From Xanthocytophaga agilis (GTDB taxonomy: Bacteria; Bacteroidota; Bacteroidia; Cytophagales; 172606-1): a DNA stretch of 64,000 nt. Shown piece after piece: positions 37,101-47,400 of the stretch; the stretch's first letter is position 1, and each line of letters starts with the position of its first letter. The stretch is taken from contig NZ_JASJOU010000003.1 of NCBI RefSeq assembly GCF_030068605.1, forward strand, positions 124,001 through 188,000, given 5' to 3'. The notes under the pieces were generated by a model. It was not told where the DNA came from and made no database searches. It saw only the letters and a program-made list of their open reading frames with translations. Position numbers and translations under genes: made by a program.

Positions 37101-40100
37101 GCAATAGGCTACCATGGCATCAGCCATCGCCTCTACCTGACAAACCTGATAGGAGTTAAGGGCACTAAATGTATAGCCTGTTAAGGGAGCTCCCGCAGCT
37201 ACCATCAGCGGATAGGTTGAATTATCGATTGTCAGAGTTACACCTGCATTCTCTACCAGTTCATTCTGATCCAATCCTTCAATCAGTTTTTTATCCACAC
37301 TATGAATGGTCTGGATGATCTGCTGACGATACGTTTCCCGGTTGGCCGCACACGACTCATTGACCTTACCTGTCACAGCTGTCAGCAGTTCGTTTTTTAC
37401 CTGGGTAGCCGCCTCGTCTGTAAGGGTAGCCGGACTATATTTTAAACACAGATACAGGTTATTCTTTTTATCTACACTGGCATCCGCTCCATAGGCCTCC
37501 CAACACTTTGCATACGCCCGATGCGTCTGATCCAGGTAAAAAAACTTGTAGGCATGTAGTACATGTTCTTCGGTACGTTCCTGTGTATAATACTCTGTCT
37601 TTTTGGCACCTGAACACAGGAAAAACTGATCCAGCAGTCCATTGTACTGGTAGTTGCCAGTGAGCTGATTATCCAGATTATTGGATAAACCCGGAATCGG
37701 ACTGGTTGGATTACCTGTCGGATTCTGCTGCTTTTGCAGATACTGATCCACCACTGTCTGCCAGCAATTCCAGACGGTCTCACACGAGTAGAGAAGGGTT
37801 TGCTGTTGTGGTTCTCTCTCATTGAGCATGTTGGCAATCATCTGATCAAATACACCTGCTTCTGTAAAACCGGCATTGACAAACTCAGGCAAAGCACTCA
37901 ATGGTGTCCTGGCAGCATTCAGACTATGATTCTGATAGTAGGCTTCAAACGAGTTGGTGGAAAGATTACAGCTAATCTCTTCACAGGCAATCACAGGTAA
38001 GTGAATCTGCAGACTTTCACAACTAGTGTTGGGTAAAGCTACCGGCACAATATAATAAGGTGTTTCGCTGTTTTCGGTCACAGGTGTTCCCAGTGCAGGT
38101 ACGCGGCTATAACCTGGAGTATTGGCCTGGATTTTCTGATCCAGCAGTGCATACACTTCCTTGGCTTTACCCACCGATAACCAGTCCATAATCTGTTTCC
38201 AGTCTCCACTACCCATCAGATTGGCTTCACTGTAGCTGGTTTCTAGCTGGGTTAGCTGGGCTTCCAGGTATGTAGAGCTAGCTCCACTAGCCCGGTTGTG
38301 GGCAGTCACCGTCTTTTCAATCACATAGGTAGCCGGACCAGGCAGGGTCACCGACACATTGGTCAGGGTACGTGCCGTCAGCGAAGCACAACTGCCCGGC
38401 GCAATCACAATCGAATCGCCAATCATTTTTACAATGGTTGGATCTTCCTGATTAATGACCCGGATCTTGACTGTATAATCACAGGTAGTACAATAGTTCT
38501 GACATAGATCCCCTATCGTTTCCGGTGTGATTGAATAGCTAAAAGTCACTTTTGTGCTGTCTTCTGTGAGCACCAGCGGTTTACGGCTGGTTGTTCCAAT
38601 GCCATTGAAAGGACTCTTCTCAGTAATCGTTTCATTGATTTCCTGAAATGGCGTGCCATCTACCAGCGCATCCAGATTGGGAGCTTTGCTGTCTCCCCCG
38701 ATCAGAGCGGTAGCAATGGTTTTGCCATCTTTGCTCTGATAAGTTACCGAAGCTGTTCCGTTTGGATCATAGGTAATGGTTTTGTGCAGGTTAGCTGCTT
38801 TAGGAGCTTCTTCGCCAAAGAGCTTCACTACCTCATCTTCGGCTACAGCTGAGTAATAACTTCTCACCGTATGCCCGCTACCCAGTGTATGTGTAGCTCC
38901 TACTCCTCCCTGCTCTTTGACCCGATTGGTACCATCGGTAGTAAATACGGTACGTGTATACGGATACTCCTCGGCAGAGGCTACCCCCTGATTAATACCA
39001 TTATCTGTTCCTGAATAATACCCATCGCCAGTTCTGGCTTTTGCAGGGGTTTTCCAGGTATCATTTCCATCAAACTTTTCTTTGATATACGCATTGTTGC
39101 CTGCATCGAGCAGCATATTTTTTATATATCCCAAACGGGCTTTTTCTTTTACCGGTACAGGTAATGTCTGCAAGGCATCGCGTCCTACATAATCCTGTTT
39201 GGTCTGAGCTACTAACACTTGGTTCTGCGACTGGATGCGGGTTTGTGACTGAGCAATCTGCCCTAACCCGTTGGCAAAACTCATCTTTTCAGACAAGCGT
39301 CCTCCTTCAGTCATTGTCCGGCTGTAAATCCAGTTGGTCCCATTGGCGTTTACCTCATCGGGCTGGGTAAAGGTAAATTCGATGGCTGAACTCCACTCTC
39401 CCCAGTTCAACGGATTGGCAATGCCGCCGGGCAGATTTCCAATAGCCCGTACCCGCCACAGGTACTTGCCACTGCCTTCGGCAATGGTTAATGTCATATA
39501 AGTAGCTGCTTTTTCGGTCTCAATCGATAAGGCTTTCGACCATTCAGTATCGGGAGATTCTGCTACTCCTGTCTTTTCATCAATAAATAATCTGAGTAAC
39601 TGAAATTGGTAGTTAGCTACTTTGGGACAGTTACTCTGCCAGTTGAAGGTACGTTCATAATCCAGTGTAGCCGGATCATTGCTGCTCATAGTCAGATTAC
39701 TAACCGTGATCGCTCCTGCCGGATAGGTAAAAGCTTCCTCATAACCCACTTTCAAACGAATGGCTTGTGCAAATGCGGAACTAGTAGCAGGTCCCGAGTA
39801 GGTCAGGGGTTCAATGGTAAAATGAGTCAGGTAAACAGGTTGTGAAGCAGAAATAGCCTGTTGGGTATGTTGGGCGGTAAAGTCAAGAATTAGGGTTTGT
39901 TCTGGTTTGTCTTTTCCAATCGTCAGTGACAGATTCGGCTGTGTAAACACCACCTGTTCCTGTTCATTATACCCTGTAACTTTAAAGGTAACGGTTGTAG
40001 CAAAATCAGCAGCGGAGGAAGCGGCATCAAACAAATGTATATCGCCTGTGCTCAAAGTGGCTTTCAGCACCGCTTTCTGAATCGTGCGTCCATTACACAG

Positions 40101-41477
40101 ATTCACATCGACCTGGTTACAGGTATTGAGAAGAAGCTCTTTAGCCACTTTACTGGGAGCAGAAAGATCACTGACAGAGAATATCTGGCTTTCAATGGCG
40201 GTTAGTTCACGCGGTTTCACCACAATAGGTGCACTCTGAACAGGTGTCGTATTACACTCTCCATTGACAGTGACCGTAATCGATGCCGGAGTCGGGTTAC
40301 CCGAAGCATTAGTGGGAAAGGCACTGTCGGTAAAATGCACTTTGACAGCAGACGTATTCTGTCCGCTTTCTACCACTACACCAGCGGGTAGATTCCACTG
40401 ATAACTAGCCCCTGTAATAGCAGGAATGCTGTAGGTATAACTCACATTGGCACATACACTCACAGGGCCACTGATGGTACCTGCGCTAAGAGGTGAAATG
40501 ACCTGTAAGGGAAATTCCAGTGAAGTACCCGTACCACAGCTATTTTCGGCAATGACGCGAACCGATCCACTGTTGGCGTTGGCACTAAACGTAATGGTAG
40601 CGGACTTGCCATCACTCCCTTCCACTACACTACTGGCTCCTCCAGTGACGGTACTGCCGTCGGGTGCTACCCAGTGATAGGCACTTGCCCAGTTAAATGA
40701 ACCATTTAAGGTAAAGGTGTAGGATTTACCCGCACATATCTGAGCAGGGCCGGTAATCTGAGTGCCTGCTGCCAAGACGGGGGGCGGCAAAAACGAATAG
40801 GAGGCAGATACATAATTACTTACGGCACTGGGACAGTCATTTCTTTTAGTACGTACCCGCACTGTTCCTGTTGCAGAGGTAGTTCCTGTTAACTGATTCC
40901 ATTGCACCTGTATCGTTCTGGTGCCATTTCCGCTTACAATCGTACCATTGGTAGTCGGGATTTCCCACTCATAGCTAACATTGAGTTGCGAAGAAACACT
41001 ATAGGTATAGGTTTGGGTGGGTGAAATACAGACAGTACCACTGCTGGCATGCGAGGCAGTAAGGTTGGTGGGTATAGAAGGAAGAGACAGAATGGTATAA
41101 TTATCTTCAGACTGAAACAATTGCCAGTTTCCACCAGAAGATGTCTTATACTGCCCATCTACAGTTAGAGTAACATTGCTTACAGTGCCACTCCAGGCAA
41201 CCTGAGCATAGGCATTTCCATCAGAACCTATAAAGCTATTGAGAACCTGTCCCTGTGAAGCTGGACTAATTGTCCATTTTATATTCTGATAGTTACCTTT
41301 ATATTCAGCTGAAAGCTGATAGGTGATAGTGGTAGAGGGACAATAAACATTATTACTGTTTGGCCCATAGATAATAGGTTGTGCTTGAGCAGACAAAGCA
41401 TATCCTGCAAACACAACAAAAAAAGCAATGATTCTCAAAAAAACGTTGGCAAACCAAGGTGTAGATACTCTACCCAT
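31110..41477 (-). CDS. Giant Rhs/YD-repeat polymorphic toxin with C-terminal papain-like domain
   Basis: The protein has 3,455 residues from the ATG at 41477; a 12-residue longer frame needs TTG. The signal peptide is ~1-32 (IIAFFVVFAGYALSAQA). Residues ~33-430 hold Ig/PKD-like domains (CPSTTITYQLS; CANVSYTYSIP). DUF6443-like sequence follows at ~700-950 (FANGLGQIAQSQTR). LamG-like domains lie at ~1545-1770, ~1945-2165 and ~2180-2370. YD repeats run from ~2490 to 3170 and end in the Rhs core FLSVDPLTASYPFYSPYQFA. A Gly/Ala-rich stretch leads to the tip, with Cys3367 (AGTCDKAAKKIQ), His3414 (WKFHYAV) and Asp3425 (MIYDRITGPEG), the C-H-D order of papain-fold toxins such as Tox-PL-type protease/deamidases. 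The immunity candidate overlaps by 4 bp. The export route is unclear, as no T9SS tail exists. Confidence 0.85.
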   Translation of the reverse strand: MGRVSTPWFANVFLRIIAFFVVFAGYALSAQAQPIIYGPNSNNVYCPSTTITYQLSAEYKGNYQNIKWTISPASQGQVLNSFIGSDGNAYAQVAWSGTVSNVTLTVDGQYKTSSGGNWQLFQSEDNYTILSLPSIPTNLTASHASSGTVCISPTQTYTYSVSSQLNVSYEWEIPTTNGTIVSGNGTRTIQVQWNQLTGTTSATGTVRVRTKRNDCPSAVSNYVSASYSFLPPPVLAAGTQITGPAQICAGKSYTFTLNGSFNWASAYHWVAPDGSTVTGGASSVVEGSDGKSATITFSANANSGSVRVIAENSCGTGTSLEFPLQVISPLSAGTISGPVSVCANVSYTYSIPAITGASYQWNLPAGVVVESGQNTSAVKVHFTDSAFPTNASGNPTPASITVTVNGECNTTPVQSAPIVVKPRELTAIESQIFSVSDLSAPSKVAKELLLNTCNQVDVNLCNGRTIQKAVLKATLSTGDIHLFDAASSAADFATTVTFKVTGYNEQEQVVFTQPNLSLTIGKDKPEQTLILDFTAQHTQQAISASQPVYLTHFTIEPLTYSGPATSSAFAQAIRLKVGYEEAFTYPAGAITVSNLTMSSNDPATLDYERTFNWQSNCPKVANYQFQLLRLFIDEKTGVAESPDTEWSKALSIETEKAATYMTLTIAEGSGKYLWRVRAIGNLPGGIANPLNWGEWSSAIEFTFTQPDEVNANGTNWIYSRTMTEGGRLSEKMSFANGLGQIAQSQTRIQSQNQVLVAQTKQDYVGRDALQTLPVPVKEKARLGYIKNMLLDAGNNAYIKEKFDGNDTWKTPAKARTGDGYYSGTDNGINQGVASAEEYPYTRTVFTTDGTNRVKEQGGVGATHTLGSGHTVRSYYSAVAEDEVVKLFGEEAPKAANLHKTITYDPNGTASVTYQSKDGKTIATALIGGDSKAPNLDALVDGTPFQEINETITEKSPFNGIGTTSRKPLVLTEDSTKVTFSYSITPETIGDLCQNYCTTCDYTVKIRVINQEDPTIVKMIGDSIVIAPGSCASLTARTLTNVSVTLPGPATYVIEKTVTAHNRASGASSTYLEAQLTQLETSYSEANLMGSGDWKQIMDWLSVGKAKEVYALLDQKIQANTPGYSRVPALGTPVTENSETPYYIVPVALPNTSCESLQIHLPVIACEEISCNLSTNSFEAYYQNHSLNAARTPLSALPEFVNAGFTEAGVFDQMIANMLNEREPQQQTLLYSCETVWNCWQTVVDQYLQKQQNPTGNPTSPIPGLSNNLDNQLTGNYQYNGLLDQFFLCSGAKKTEYYTQERTEEHVLHAYKFFYLDQTHRAYAKCWEAYGADASVDKKNNLYLCLKYSPATLTDEAATQVKNELLTAVTGKVNESCAANRETYRQQIIQTIHSVDKKLIEGLDQNELVENAGVTLTIDNSTYPLMVAAGAPLTGYTFSALNSYQVCQVEAMADAMVAYCQQGITPEMIQLAGQNTLAGKAAYQKIENILLHGFDIKIGGSCGSSFEIIDPSNIAGSGGTGTDVVATPVNLAVTQTGPAGVGNSSTNAFWLDASRLTGIANGAKFSSWTDVSGNNNHATQTNATYQPTFKISALNGKPAIKFNAAPYLTTLGQVDNASVSIFTVASLDGNPSAPSVPSDMRQFLVGTPTNESFADYTGIIPFGTGSYTNSFYVGKSFQSSTGYKAVTTDYYPLNTFLLLSGVHNESSLSGYAALNGKKGVVLTGSRTSGGSGYKYTIGRRGDGYSSTNSTIAEVILYKTNLNSSQRIIVENYLAAKYALTIEYDYYTNPVAAYHLDVQGIGTVDGTDKHSQAANGKGLILSELNGSLNAANEYVFAGHASATNAYVTNTGGAAPSIDKYWQRDWYIQKTNNVDAQLTFDFAAGGITIPGNLTTAVYTYNLLYRATPTDAFTIASTSPILNDNNRISFALSNDQLKTGYYTLGMNTSNGLLAYWKFDEGQGTVVSDASGNGNNGTIVGSGGWTTSGKVGAAFTNSTTTYVSVGDKRSLDLYPNKPFTITAWFKTAATRTDVVYMIVSKSTGYVSPQVGYHLAMFDGKIRFAMINNIDNDRIAAGTDNRFNDGKWHHVAWTYNGNGNLNGNVLYVDGVVQPFSSLNGTTINGSFTNTAPFLIGGRPASASSSSVGDQFDGQLDEIRVYNRALGSSEIGAMAGSSYKDALLIYWNFEESSGNIVKDASCNGYDATFTGGWTRSASGKIGQSIVSDGTSTNSLTTAINWQQPTAFSVGFWINPVTLNSTHSVGADWGYFLWHTGPGGFVVVGTDVATYMNLGNGTVVANQWQHFAFTFDNGTGKLYKNGVLLATKTGMTLPKSWYRFYLSQPGFNGTVPIPPNGQLDEVQLYKRALTDLEVGYIYNTTQAIVSGNCTACRPAPKICFKYKTTSIATDSIQLPEGMDPVYIIDIPKETCEQSRAASIAASVRSQLESFTQQKLTEYRNQYQRVCVAQEGLVENFSYTYTQGYHHFTLYYYDRAGRLIATVPPEGVDKSFLATGTRNGLPTHRLKTTYTYNSLSQLVSQNTPDGGTTNFYYNNKSQLRYSQNAKQVADGFFSYTKYDGLGRVVEVGESNQTKDPAVLTAQVENMSFPTSGLRQRTSTVYSLPASDVTYTPTGNSASGSPQRYLQNRVSYVTIDADGNDGTVADRHRTYYSYDPHGNVEWLVQELPTLGRKYVRYEYDLISGKVLRVNYQENTSEQFYHRYGYDEDNRLTQVETSADGVIWDKDATYSYYLHGPLKRMELGEDKIQGIDYTYTVHGWLKAINHPTLTATDDPGQDGGTGKVTPTDAFGMALTYYSGDYTHTGSKFEAGNTTLIAPAAGRSLYNGNISAWTRQIAPSGVANMAFEGQVTGENYTYDELNRITSSSFQAAGNPTSAFGTSYKYDPNGNLLDLTRKDKDGNTIDQLHYEYNWQDLANEQNLTNNRLRQVVDNAPTATKGLGAIDQADANNYDYDPIGNLIEDKQDNIKITWNVYGKVESVKKNDNTALITYQYDASGNRTVKVTETRDNTGKLTDAKTTYYVRDAQGNVLSVYEAVSTTSNTVSNPLQKEIFLYGSSRLGVFNLNAARSLNTTNAFTRMLGQKDYELTDHLGNVRAVVGDYRSGNTLQVALKSYANYYAFGLEMPGMNYNAYRYGYNGKEKDKDFANNYDYGFRIYNPAVGKFLSVDPLTASYPFYSPYQFAGNMPVLCRDIDGAEPEWLINTAEWVGHFAMEVKDDMVSTGKSIANLASTYGTGVYNAATVYIPQGFGYKGGEEANLHTTEGTVKWASGEAKTIVQNSAGKIGKDIVTSAATAGLGKAGAYVGKPVLKAVVKKVSQYAVVPVFGSGIPIVVNKVVSAWPWKKTTASIAELMENAGTCDKAAKKIQEAIGGDIIHIIDKYGAPEIGNVYTKTGKLITKERGWKFHYAVRKGEMIYDRITGPEGMNINEYKKLFTYGEYLLFDNVVK

Positions 41478-41530
41478 AACTATGTCTACTCTAAAGTGAT
41501 AGTATATTTTCAATGAATTAGCTATAATGA

Positions 41531-42304
41531 TTATTTGCTGGTCTGGACAATCTCATATCCCTTCCAGACAGGCAGTAGTGTGCCTTTGCTATCCCATACC
41601 AGCGCAGAAGCGGAAACAGGTACAGGAGCTGAATCTACTTTTATTCGCTTGGGTACAGAAAAAGACATACGGGTCTTTTCAATCGTGCTTCCTGTTGGAT
41701 ATACCATCTCCATTTGTCGGGTAATTTTACTGTCTGCATCTACCCATATAATCAGCTCTCGCATACCCAGCAGGATTTGTCGCTGAGGGAAAATAGAAAA
41801 GACCAGTTTATACACTGGTATTCCTTCCAGCAGTTCCGATTTACACTCTGTGATAGTCGCACAGGTTAGCAAGGTATCCCGCACTATCTTTCTCCATTGT
41901 CCATCGATACTGGCTTTTCTGGCAGCCGTATTGGTTTTACCCACCAGAATCCGGTGGGAATCGGGAAAAATGCTGATCGTCTGTTTTTTATCCTGCATAC
42001 AGGTTATATCCGAACTCGAATAATACACTTTGTCTTTCCCAACATATACTTCAAGCTGTGTACCTGATTGTTGCAAGGCCCCTTTAGCATCTTCCCGAAA
42101 AAAAGTCATGGCCTGATAGGTTGTATGCACGAGTTCATTGTCTGCCAACGAATCATTTTGCTGAAGCACCTGACATACCTCCCGGAAAATAGTTTCTCCC
42201 TGAGAGTTATTCTGAGCCATAACCTGTCCTGTGGCTACCCATAACACAGCTAAAAGACAACCTACCAGCCACACTTTCATTTGTTTTTTATACCGCCAGT
42301 TCAT
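41531..42304 (-). CDS. Secreted beta-rich protein of the Rhs operon
   Basis: The protein has 257 residues from the ATG at 42304; an upstream TTG gives eight more. The signal peptide ends near QVMAQ. The rest alternates beta-strands (LEVYVGKDKVYYSS; IPVYKLVFSIF; MRELIIWVDADSKITRQMEM), the outline of a LolA/LppX-type half-barrel, though I cannot confirm it. The stop lies 54 bp before the Rhs start. It may act as a chaperone or carrier for the large secreted partner proteins; that is inference from position. Confidence 0.6.
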   Translation of the reverse strand: MNWRYKKQMKVWLVGCLLAVLWVATGQVMAQNNSQGETIFREVCQVLQQNDSLADNELVHTTYQAMTFFREDAKGALQQSGTQLEVYVGKDKVYYSSSDITCMQDKKQTISIFPDSHRILVGKTNTAARKASIDGQWRKIVRDTLLTCATITECKSELLEGIPVYKLVFSIFPQRQILLGMRELIIWVDADSKITRQMEMVYPTGSTIEKTRMSFSVPKRIKVDSAPVPVSASALVWDSKGTLLPVWKGYEIVQTSK

Positions 42305-42436
42305 TGTAGTAAAATTTATTTCAAGCAAAACCTTAGCATCTGTAGTACAGTTGCAGATACACTACCAACAGCAGGATGATGCTATAAAATCTGTATGATT
42401 TATTGTATAAGAGTTATAGGATCTTAGCAATTCAGG

Positions 42437-44284
42437 TTATCTGTCAACTTTGGGAATGTTATACTGAGTCTCCTGCACCATCTTCATCCCCCGTTCGGTT
42501 TCAATCAGTTTGCGAATCAGCTTGCCTTCCGAATTGTACTGGTAATACATGCCAAAGTGCTGATCATCGAAAGTCGCTACTGGTCTGAGGCTCTCGTCAT
42601 ACACATAACAGATCATCTGTGCATCCGCAGGCTGAATTCGCACATCATCAATGAATACACTCTCACTGCCACTATAAACCAGTGTGGGTGTAAACGTCTG
42701 CCCTGCAGCAATACTGCCTAGTTGGGAAGGCTGAATCAATGCTTCACACAGCGACCATTTGCCAACCTGTGCTACCACCTGTACAGGTACGGATGTGCTC
42801 CCATTCAGCTGCCATTGCAGTTGATCTGCCTGTTGTTGCATGGCTGCCAGGTCTTTGTCTTTGCCTGTGCCTACTCGTATCCATACCTTACACCAGATAC
42901 CTCCATTTTTAAGTTTATCAGTCATCACAAAAGGACGCGTAGCAAAACTGCCATTCAGTTGCAAACTCTGTCTGCCTGAATGAGCTTCTGGTACAAGAGT
43001 ACCCTGTATGGCTACTTTATCTTCCAGCACTGTATTTGTATAGGTATTTTCAAAGCTTTCAAACAAAACACTATTGTTAGTAGCATTTTGGGCTACCAGA
43101 TAGGGCACACTGCCTCCATAGCCAAACTTGGCTGCGCTATAGTTGCCCAGTACATCACGTTCTTCAGCAGCCTCTCCATTCTGGGAGTACTGTGTCACAG
43201 TTGTAGCAGCCACCCAGCTTTGGGGATTAGACTCTGATGTCCAGCTAAAAGGATTAGCGGTGAAAGTTCCTACAATATAATTTCGGTTTCGGTTACCGGT
43301 TTCCTGTGTCAATGAGGTATTATAGGCATAGGTAGTCTTCGCCCGCCACTTGCCTGCATACCCATCCTGATAGGGATTGGCCCCTGCATACTCAGCCGGC
43401 GTCCAGCTATGATCAAAGGTGGTGGCTGCCGTAGCGACTACCCGGCTTTGAACAGAATTCCCCCCGGAAAGACAACTGAATGAGCCCACCGGACACATAT
43501 TGGAAGGCCCAAAGACAATTGTCCCTGTGTTATCAGCAGAGAAGGTGCTGGCAGGATTTAACAGGTTTTCGCACAAAGGATCTGTGAGTGCAGAAACGAT
43601 AACATCTAAAGCGGAAGAAGCGGAAGAACAACTATTGGAAGCCATTACTGACACATGAGCCATGCCTGCAAAATCAGCATTCCAGGTTACGAGTCCATTG
43701 CTGATAGATCCTGCCGATGAAGGAGAAAGAGTCCATACCACGGAAGTGGGAGATCCGGTAATCGTGCTGGTGTAAAAAGTTGTCCCTTCACCCTGTGTAC
43801 GAGAATTAGGTCCTGATGGTCGTGTCACAGTAAGTGCCCCAGCACTAGGAGATGTAATTCTGATGTAAGCCTTGGTTGTAGAAATGGCACTAGTATTGTT
43901 GGATGCACTTATTTCCATATAATGAAGACCAGGCTCAAGTGTGATAGTAAATTCGTCAGCTATATTGGAAGAAGAGGTGGCATAATTGTTTTGATCAAGA
44001 CTTACTGATGCAGTTCCAGTTGAAACTCCATTAAGTGAAGCCCTTAAAATATATGTTACAGTTATTTGTCTTCTTGAAGTCAACTCAATACTTGCTGTCT
44101 TATCCAGAGGAGGTTCAGAAGTAGAGACCTCAGCATTCAATTCAATATTTATAGGATCACAAGGAGTAAAAGTTCCACTTACTTGTGCAAACACCGCACT
44201 ACAATTTAGAAACGCCAGCAAGCCCAGTAGTATGGTTCGTGTTCCAAGTTTTCTCGTTATATAAATAGTATCAGGCAATGACAT
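42437..44284 (-). CDS. Secreted Ig-like protein with Rhs-like C-terminal tail
   Basis: The protein has 615 residues with a signal peptide ending SAVFAQ (~34). Residues ~35-235 hold cadherin/Ig-like repeats (YMEISASNNTSAIS; VVWTLSPSSAGSISNG). A beta-sandwich at ~430-560 (SGRQSLQLNGSF, VFIDDVRIQPADAQ) resembles a carbohydrate-binding-like domain. The last 55 residues (YVYDESLRPVATFDDQHFG, YYQYNSEGKLIRKLIETERG) are YD-like, the closing segment found in some Bacteroidota proteins beside Rhs genes. It lies between the SpvB-like and Rhs genes in one probable operon. It could be a structural piece of the same surface complex. Confidence 0.65.
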   Translation of the reverse strand: MSLPDTIYITRKLGTRTILLGLLAFLNCSAVFAQVSGTFTPCDPINIELNAEVSTSEPPLDKTASIELTSRRQITVTYILRASLNGVSTGTASVSLDQNNYATSSSNIADEFTITLEPGLHYMEISASNNTSAISTTKAYIRITSPSAGALTVTRPSGPNSRTQGEGTTFYTSTITGSPTSVVWTLSPSSAGSISNGLVTWNADFAGMAHVSVMASNSCSSASSALDVIVSALTDPLCENLLNPASTFSADNTGTIVFGPSNMCPVGSFSCLSGGNSVQSRVVATAATTFDHSWTPAEYAGANPYQDGYAGKWRAKTTYAYNTSLTQETGNRNRNYIVGTFTANPFSWTSESNPQSWVAATTVTQYSQNGEAAEERDVLGNYSAAKFGYGGSVPYLVAQNATNNSVLFESFENTYTNTVLEDKVAIQGTLVPEAHSGRQSLQLNGSFATRPFVMTDKLKNGGIWCKVWIRVGTGKDKDLAAMQQQADQLQWQLNGSTSVPVQVVAQVGKWSLCEALIQPSQLGSIAAGQTFTPTLVYSGSESVFIDDVRIQPADAQMICYVYDESLRPVATFDDQHFGMYYQYNSEGKLIRKLIETERGMKMVQETQYNIPKVDR

Positions 44285-44414
44285 CTGTACAGTTAGATTT
44301 ATGGATGATAGCTAAGAGAATAGTTTTCTGGTTTAAGAGATTTACACTTTAACACCTAGTGTAAGCTACCGGGTACTATTCTCTCAGCTATATCTGTTCA
44401 GTTGGTGAAGTACA

Positions 44415-47400
44415 CTAGTTTTGAATCGTTATTTTTGTCTCACCACAGGTGATCATAAATGAAATCAGTTGCAGCGAAATCTTATCCCCTACTTTTTTAA
44501 AGCGGAAGTTGATATTGCTAATCTCAGCCGACTCAGGATTGATCTGACAACCAGCCGGAATTTTAGCTGCATACGCACTAATATTCATATTGGCATAGGA
44601 AGGATGCTGATTTACGGCAAATACACCAGAGCTGGATGATTCAATAGTCTGATATCTGGCACTTAAATCATCCGCAAACGTCCCAACTCCTGTTAGGGAA
44701 GAAGTATTGGCACTGACAGGAATGCTAAACGGATACGGATTGGCATTACCGGAAGCATTGGTAGCCCTGGTGCGATAAGTGATAAATCCGTTTGTATCTC
44801 GTATTAAATCCCAGCTTGCATCCGGATTGTGATAGGTGGTAGAGCCAGCAGGTATAGTTAGTTCATTGCTTCGTCCGGTATGTACAATCGTAATTTGAGA
44901 AATAGTTCCATCTGCAGGCAGAGTGCCTGTGGTCAATTTAGATGAGGGATAAATCCGGATACGGCGATTGAAATAATCCGGCGCATCGGTATTGTAATAC
45001 ACATTGGGACTGATCTCGATCAGATCACCGGGTACAAACTGCTGGAGTTGTGTACAGATCGCCCCCATATCACTGCCTGCAAAGTTGAGGTATTCTCCCT
45101 GACCACTTCCCAGGTTTTGATAACTAACCGAAGAGACAGCCATCTTTCGGTTCTCTGACAGATATTTTGCCCGCATCCCCGGATAGTGCCACGCTGCCAT
45201 CTGTGTGTGACTGGCATAAGCTCCTCCCTGTGTTTTTTCACTGGCAAGCACAACTGCTCCTGCGGGTGGTGAACTACTAGAGGGTGTAGTGCCAGGGATA
45301 GCGGCAAACTCATCATAGGATTTACTCCATACGGGCTGTCCGGTATTGGGATCAAAGGCCAGGTATTCATCTGTATGGTAGATACCATCCGCATAGGTGC
45401 GCTGCTTGCGCAACATACACGTCTGACGAACTATCTTTGTAGTAGTATGTACATATGTCTCATTCTGAATAGCAGTGGTAGTCGGTAACACAATAGGGAA
45501 AGGAAATGGAAAGATCCCAACTACTAACGTGGTAAAGTCTCCTACTGCTCCTGCCTGAGTCTTTTTCTCACTAACCTTTTTCTGTCCATAGGTTACATCC
45601 ACTTCTGTCCCCAGTTTAGCTAAGGTAATCTTACCTGTTGTTTCGTCTACAACAGGAACAGCCTCACCAGGAGCAAAATAGTCATACTTCTGTTCTGTAA
45701 CCAAAACAGCTTTTACCAGATCATCGGTTTCATTCTCACTGTATACACCTGCATAGGTAGCATCCCGTTTGGGTTTACCATGCATATCATTGATATAAAA
45801 ACTAAATCCCTGAGTAAGCCAGGCACTGTTGATATATTTATTTACTAATAATAAAGGCAGGCTTAGTTTCTGAGTGGCAGCTTCAATACCTGTCATATCT
45901 GACCAGAAGGCATAGGTACTGTTTGTAGTACTATTGCCAGTAAGCTGACCTGCCCGTTGCTCAACCTTCTGGTTAGCGGTATAAAATTCTTTTACCGCAA
46001 AACCCGGATTGGTTTTCCCTGAGTGAATATTACGGATAATGATTCTGGAATATCCCACTGAAGGACCTGGTAATAAACTCTCCCCTAATGGTCCCTCGGC
46101 TTGTTTTTTATCAATACCAGCCACTGCTTTAGAAAGAAAGTTCTGCTTAAAACGTGGCATAAAGCCTACCAATGCATTTTCCTCCCGAATGGTAGAAGGT
46201 TCATTGGCGGCAACCCCGCTACTACGCAGTTGGTTATTACGGTTAGGATCTGGTGCTTTGTATATAAACTCACTACCATATAACACTTTTTCCCCATCCA
46301 CACCCTTATCAAAGGTCAGTAGCCGTTTTACCCGTACTCCACCTCCTTTTTTATCTTTGGCGGCAGGCACTTTCAGATATGAAAGGGAGGTATTCATGGT
46401 GGCACACAGGCTTCCACCCAAATTGATGCGAGCCATGTTAACAAGTTTTTTCACGATCCCTACCGCTGCATTTTCTGTTGCTTTACCCAGATCTGTTGCA
46501 TCTTCCATTACAGGATTGGTAAAAGAAGAAATTCCCACACAACTAACTCCTGTGGTTAGCTTTCCAACCCGTTGACTTTGCACAAAATCTACACATACCT
46601 GATTAGGTAGTTCATGCTGGGTACCATTCTGGGTACTGCCCAGATCAATATATACTTTGCCGTTCTGCACGCCGACATCCATAATATCGACATATCCGGA
46701 AATATATTCAGCATTACAATCTCCTATTTGAGGTGTAGAAGAAGTGCCCAGTAAGCGGTATAAGAATTTGAAATACAGTTTATTCTTTTTATTGCCATAC
46801 TGATCCCTGATAGCCTGAGCCATGGTCTGCAATTCACTATCTGTTTCTCCTTCCCTCTGCAGAAAGTATCTTCGTCCGGTAACAGAATCAATGCTTCGCA
46901 TGACATGAGCAGGCTGATCCTGTACATAGGCATAATCATCCTGTTCATACTGCACATGGATTTCTCCACCCGAAGGCAATGTGATTACCTTCAGATGCCA
47001 GGCAGCCGGATCAAAACCCGTTTGAGATTGCTGATTCACCCAAGGCTGCATATTAGTAAAACGAGTCAGTCCATTAGCCTGGTAATTGCCCCAGGCATCC
47101 TGAAGAAAATAGGAAAAAGTCGGATTCTGCTGGGCAGCAGTAAATTGATAATTAGTACCCAGAGACTGATACATTGCCGGGTAAGGATTGGCGTTTGCAA
47201 AATCCGGATAGCTATACTCAAACACGTACGGACTGATTTTACCACCTGTATTGCGCACACCGTAGTATTCAAACCATACTTTTTTCAGGGTTAGTTTGCC
47301 ACCATTGGAAGAGGAGTTTTTTACCCCCTGACACAACGAATAGTCGTAAGTAAAAAATACGGATTTGATTGGACGGGCATTGTCTCCATTTTTAGTGTAT

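Noticed and set aside
33042-40677. Plus-strand open frames of 60-120 codons inside the Rhs gene
   Set aside because: They are shadows of the long minus-strand Rhs frame, which has a signal peptide and domains throughout.
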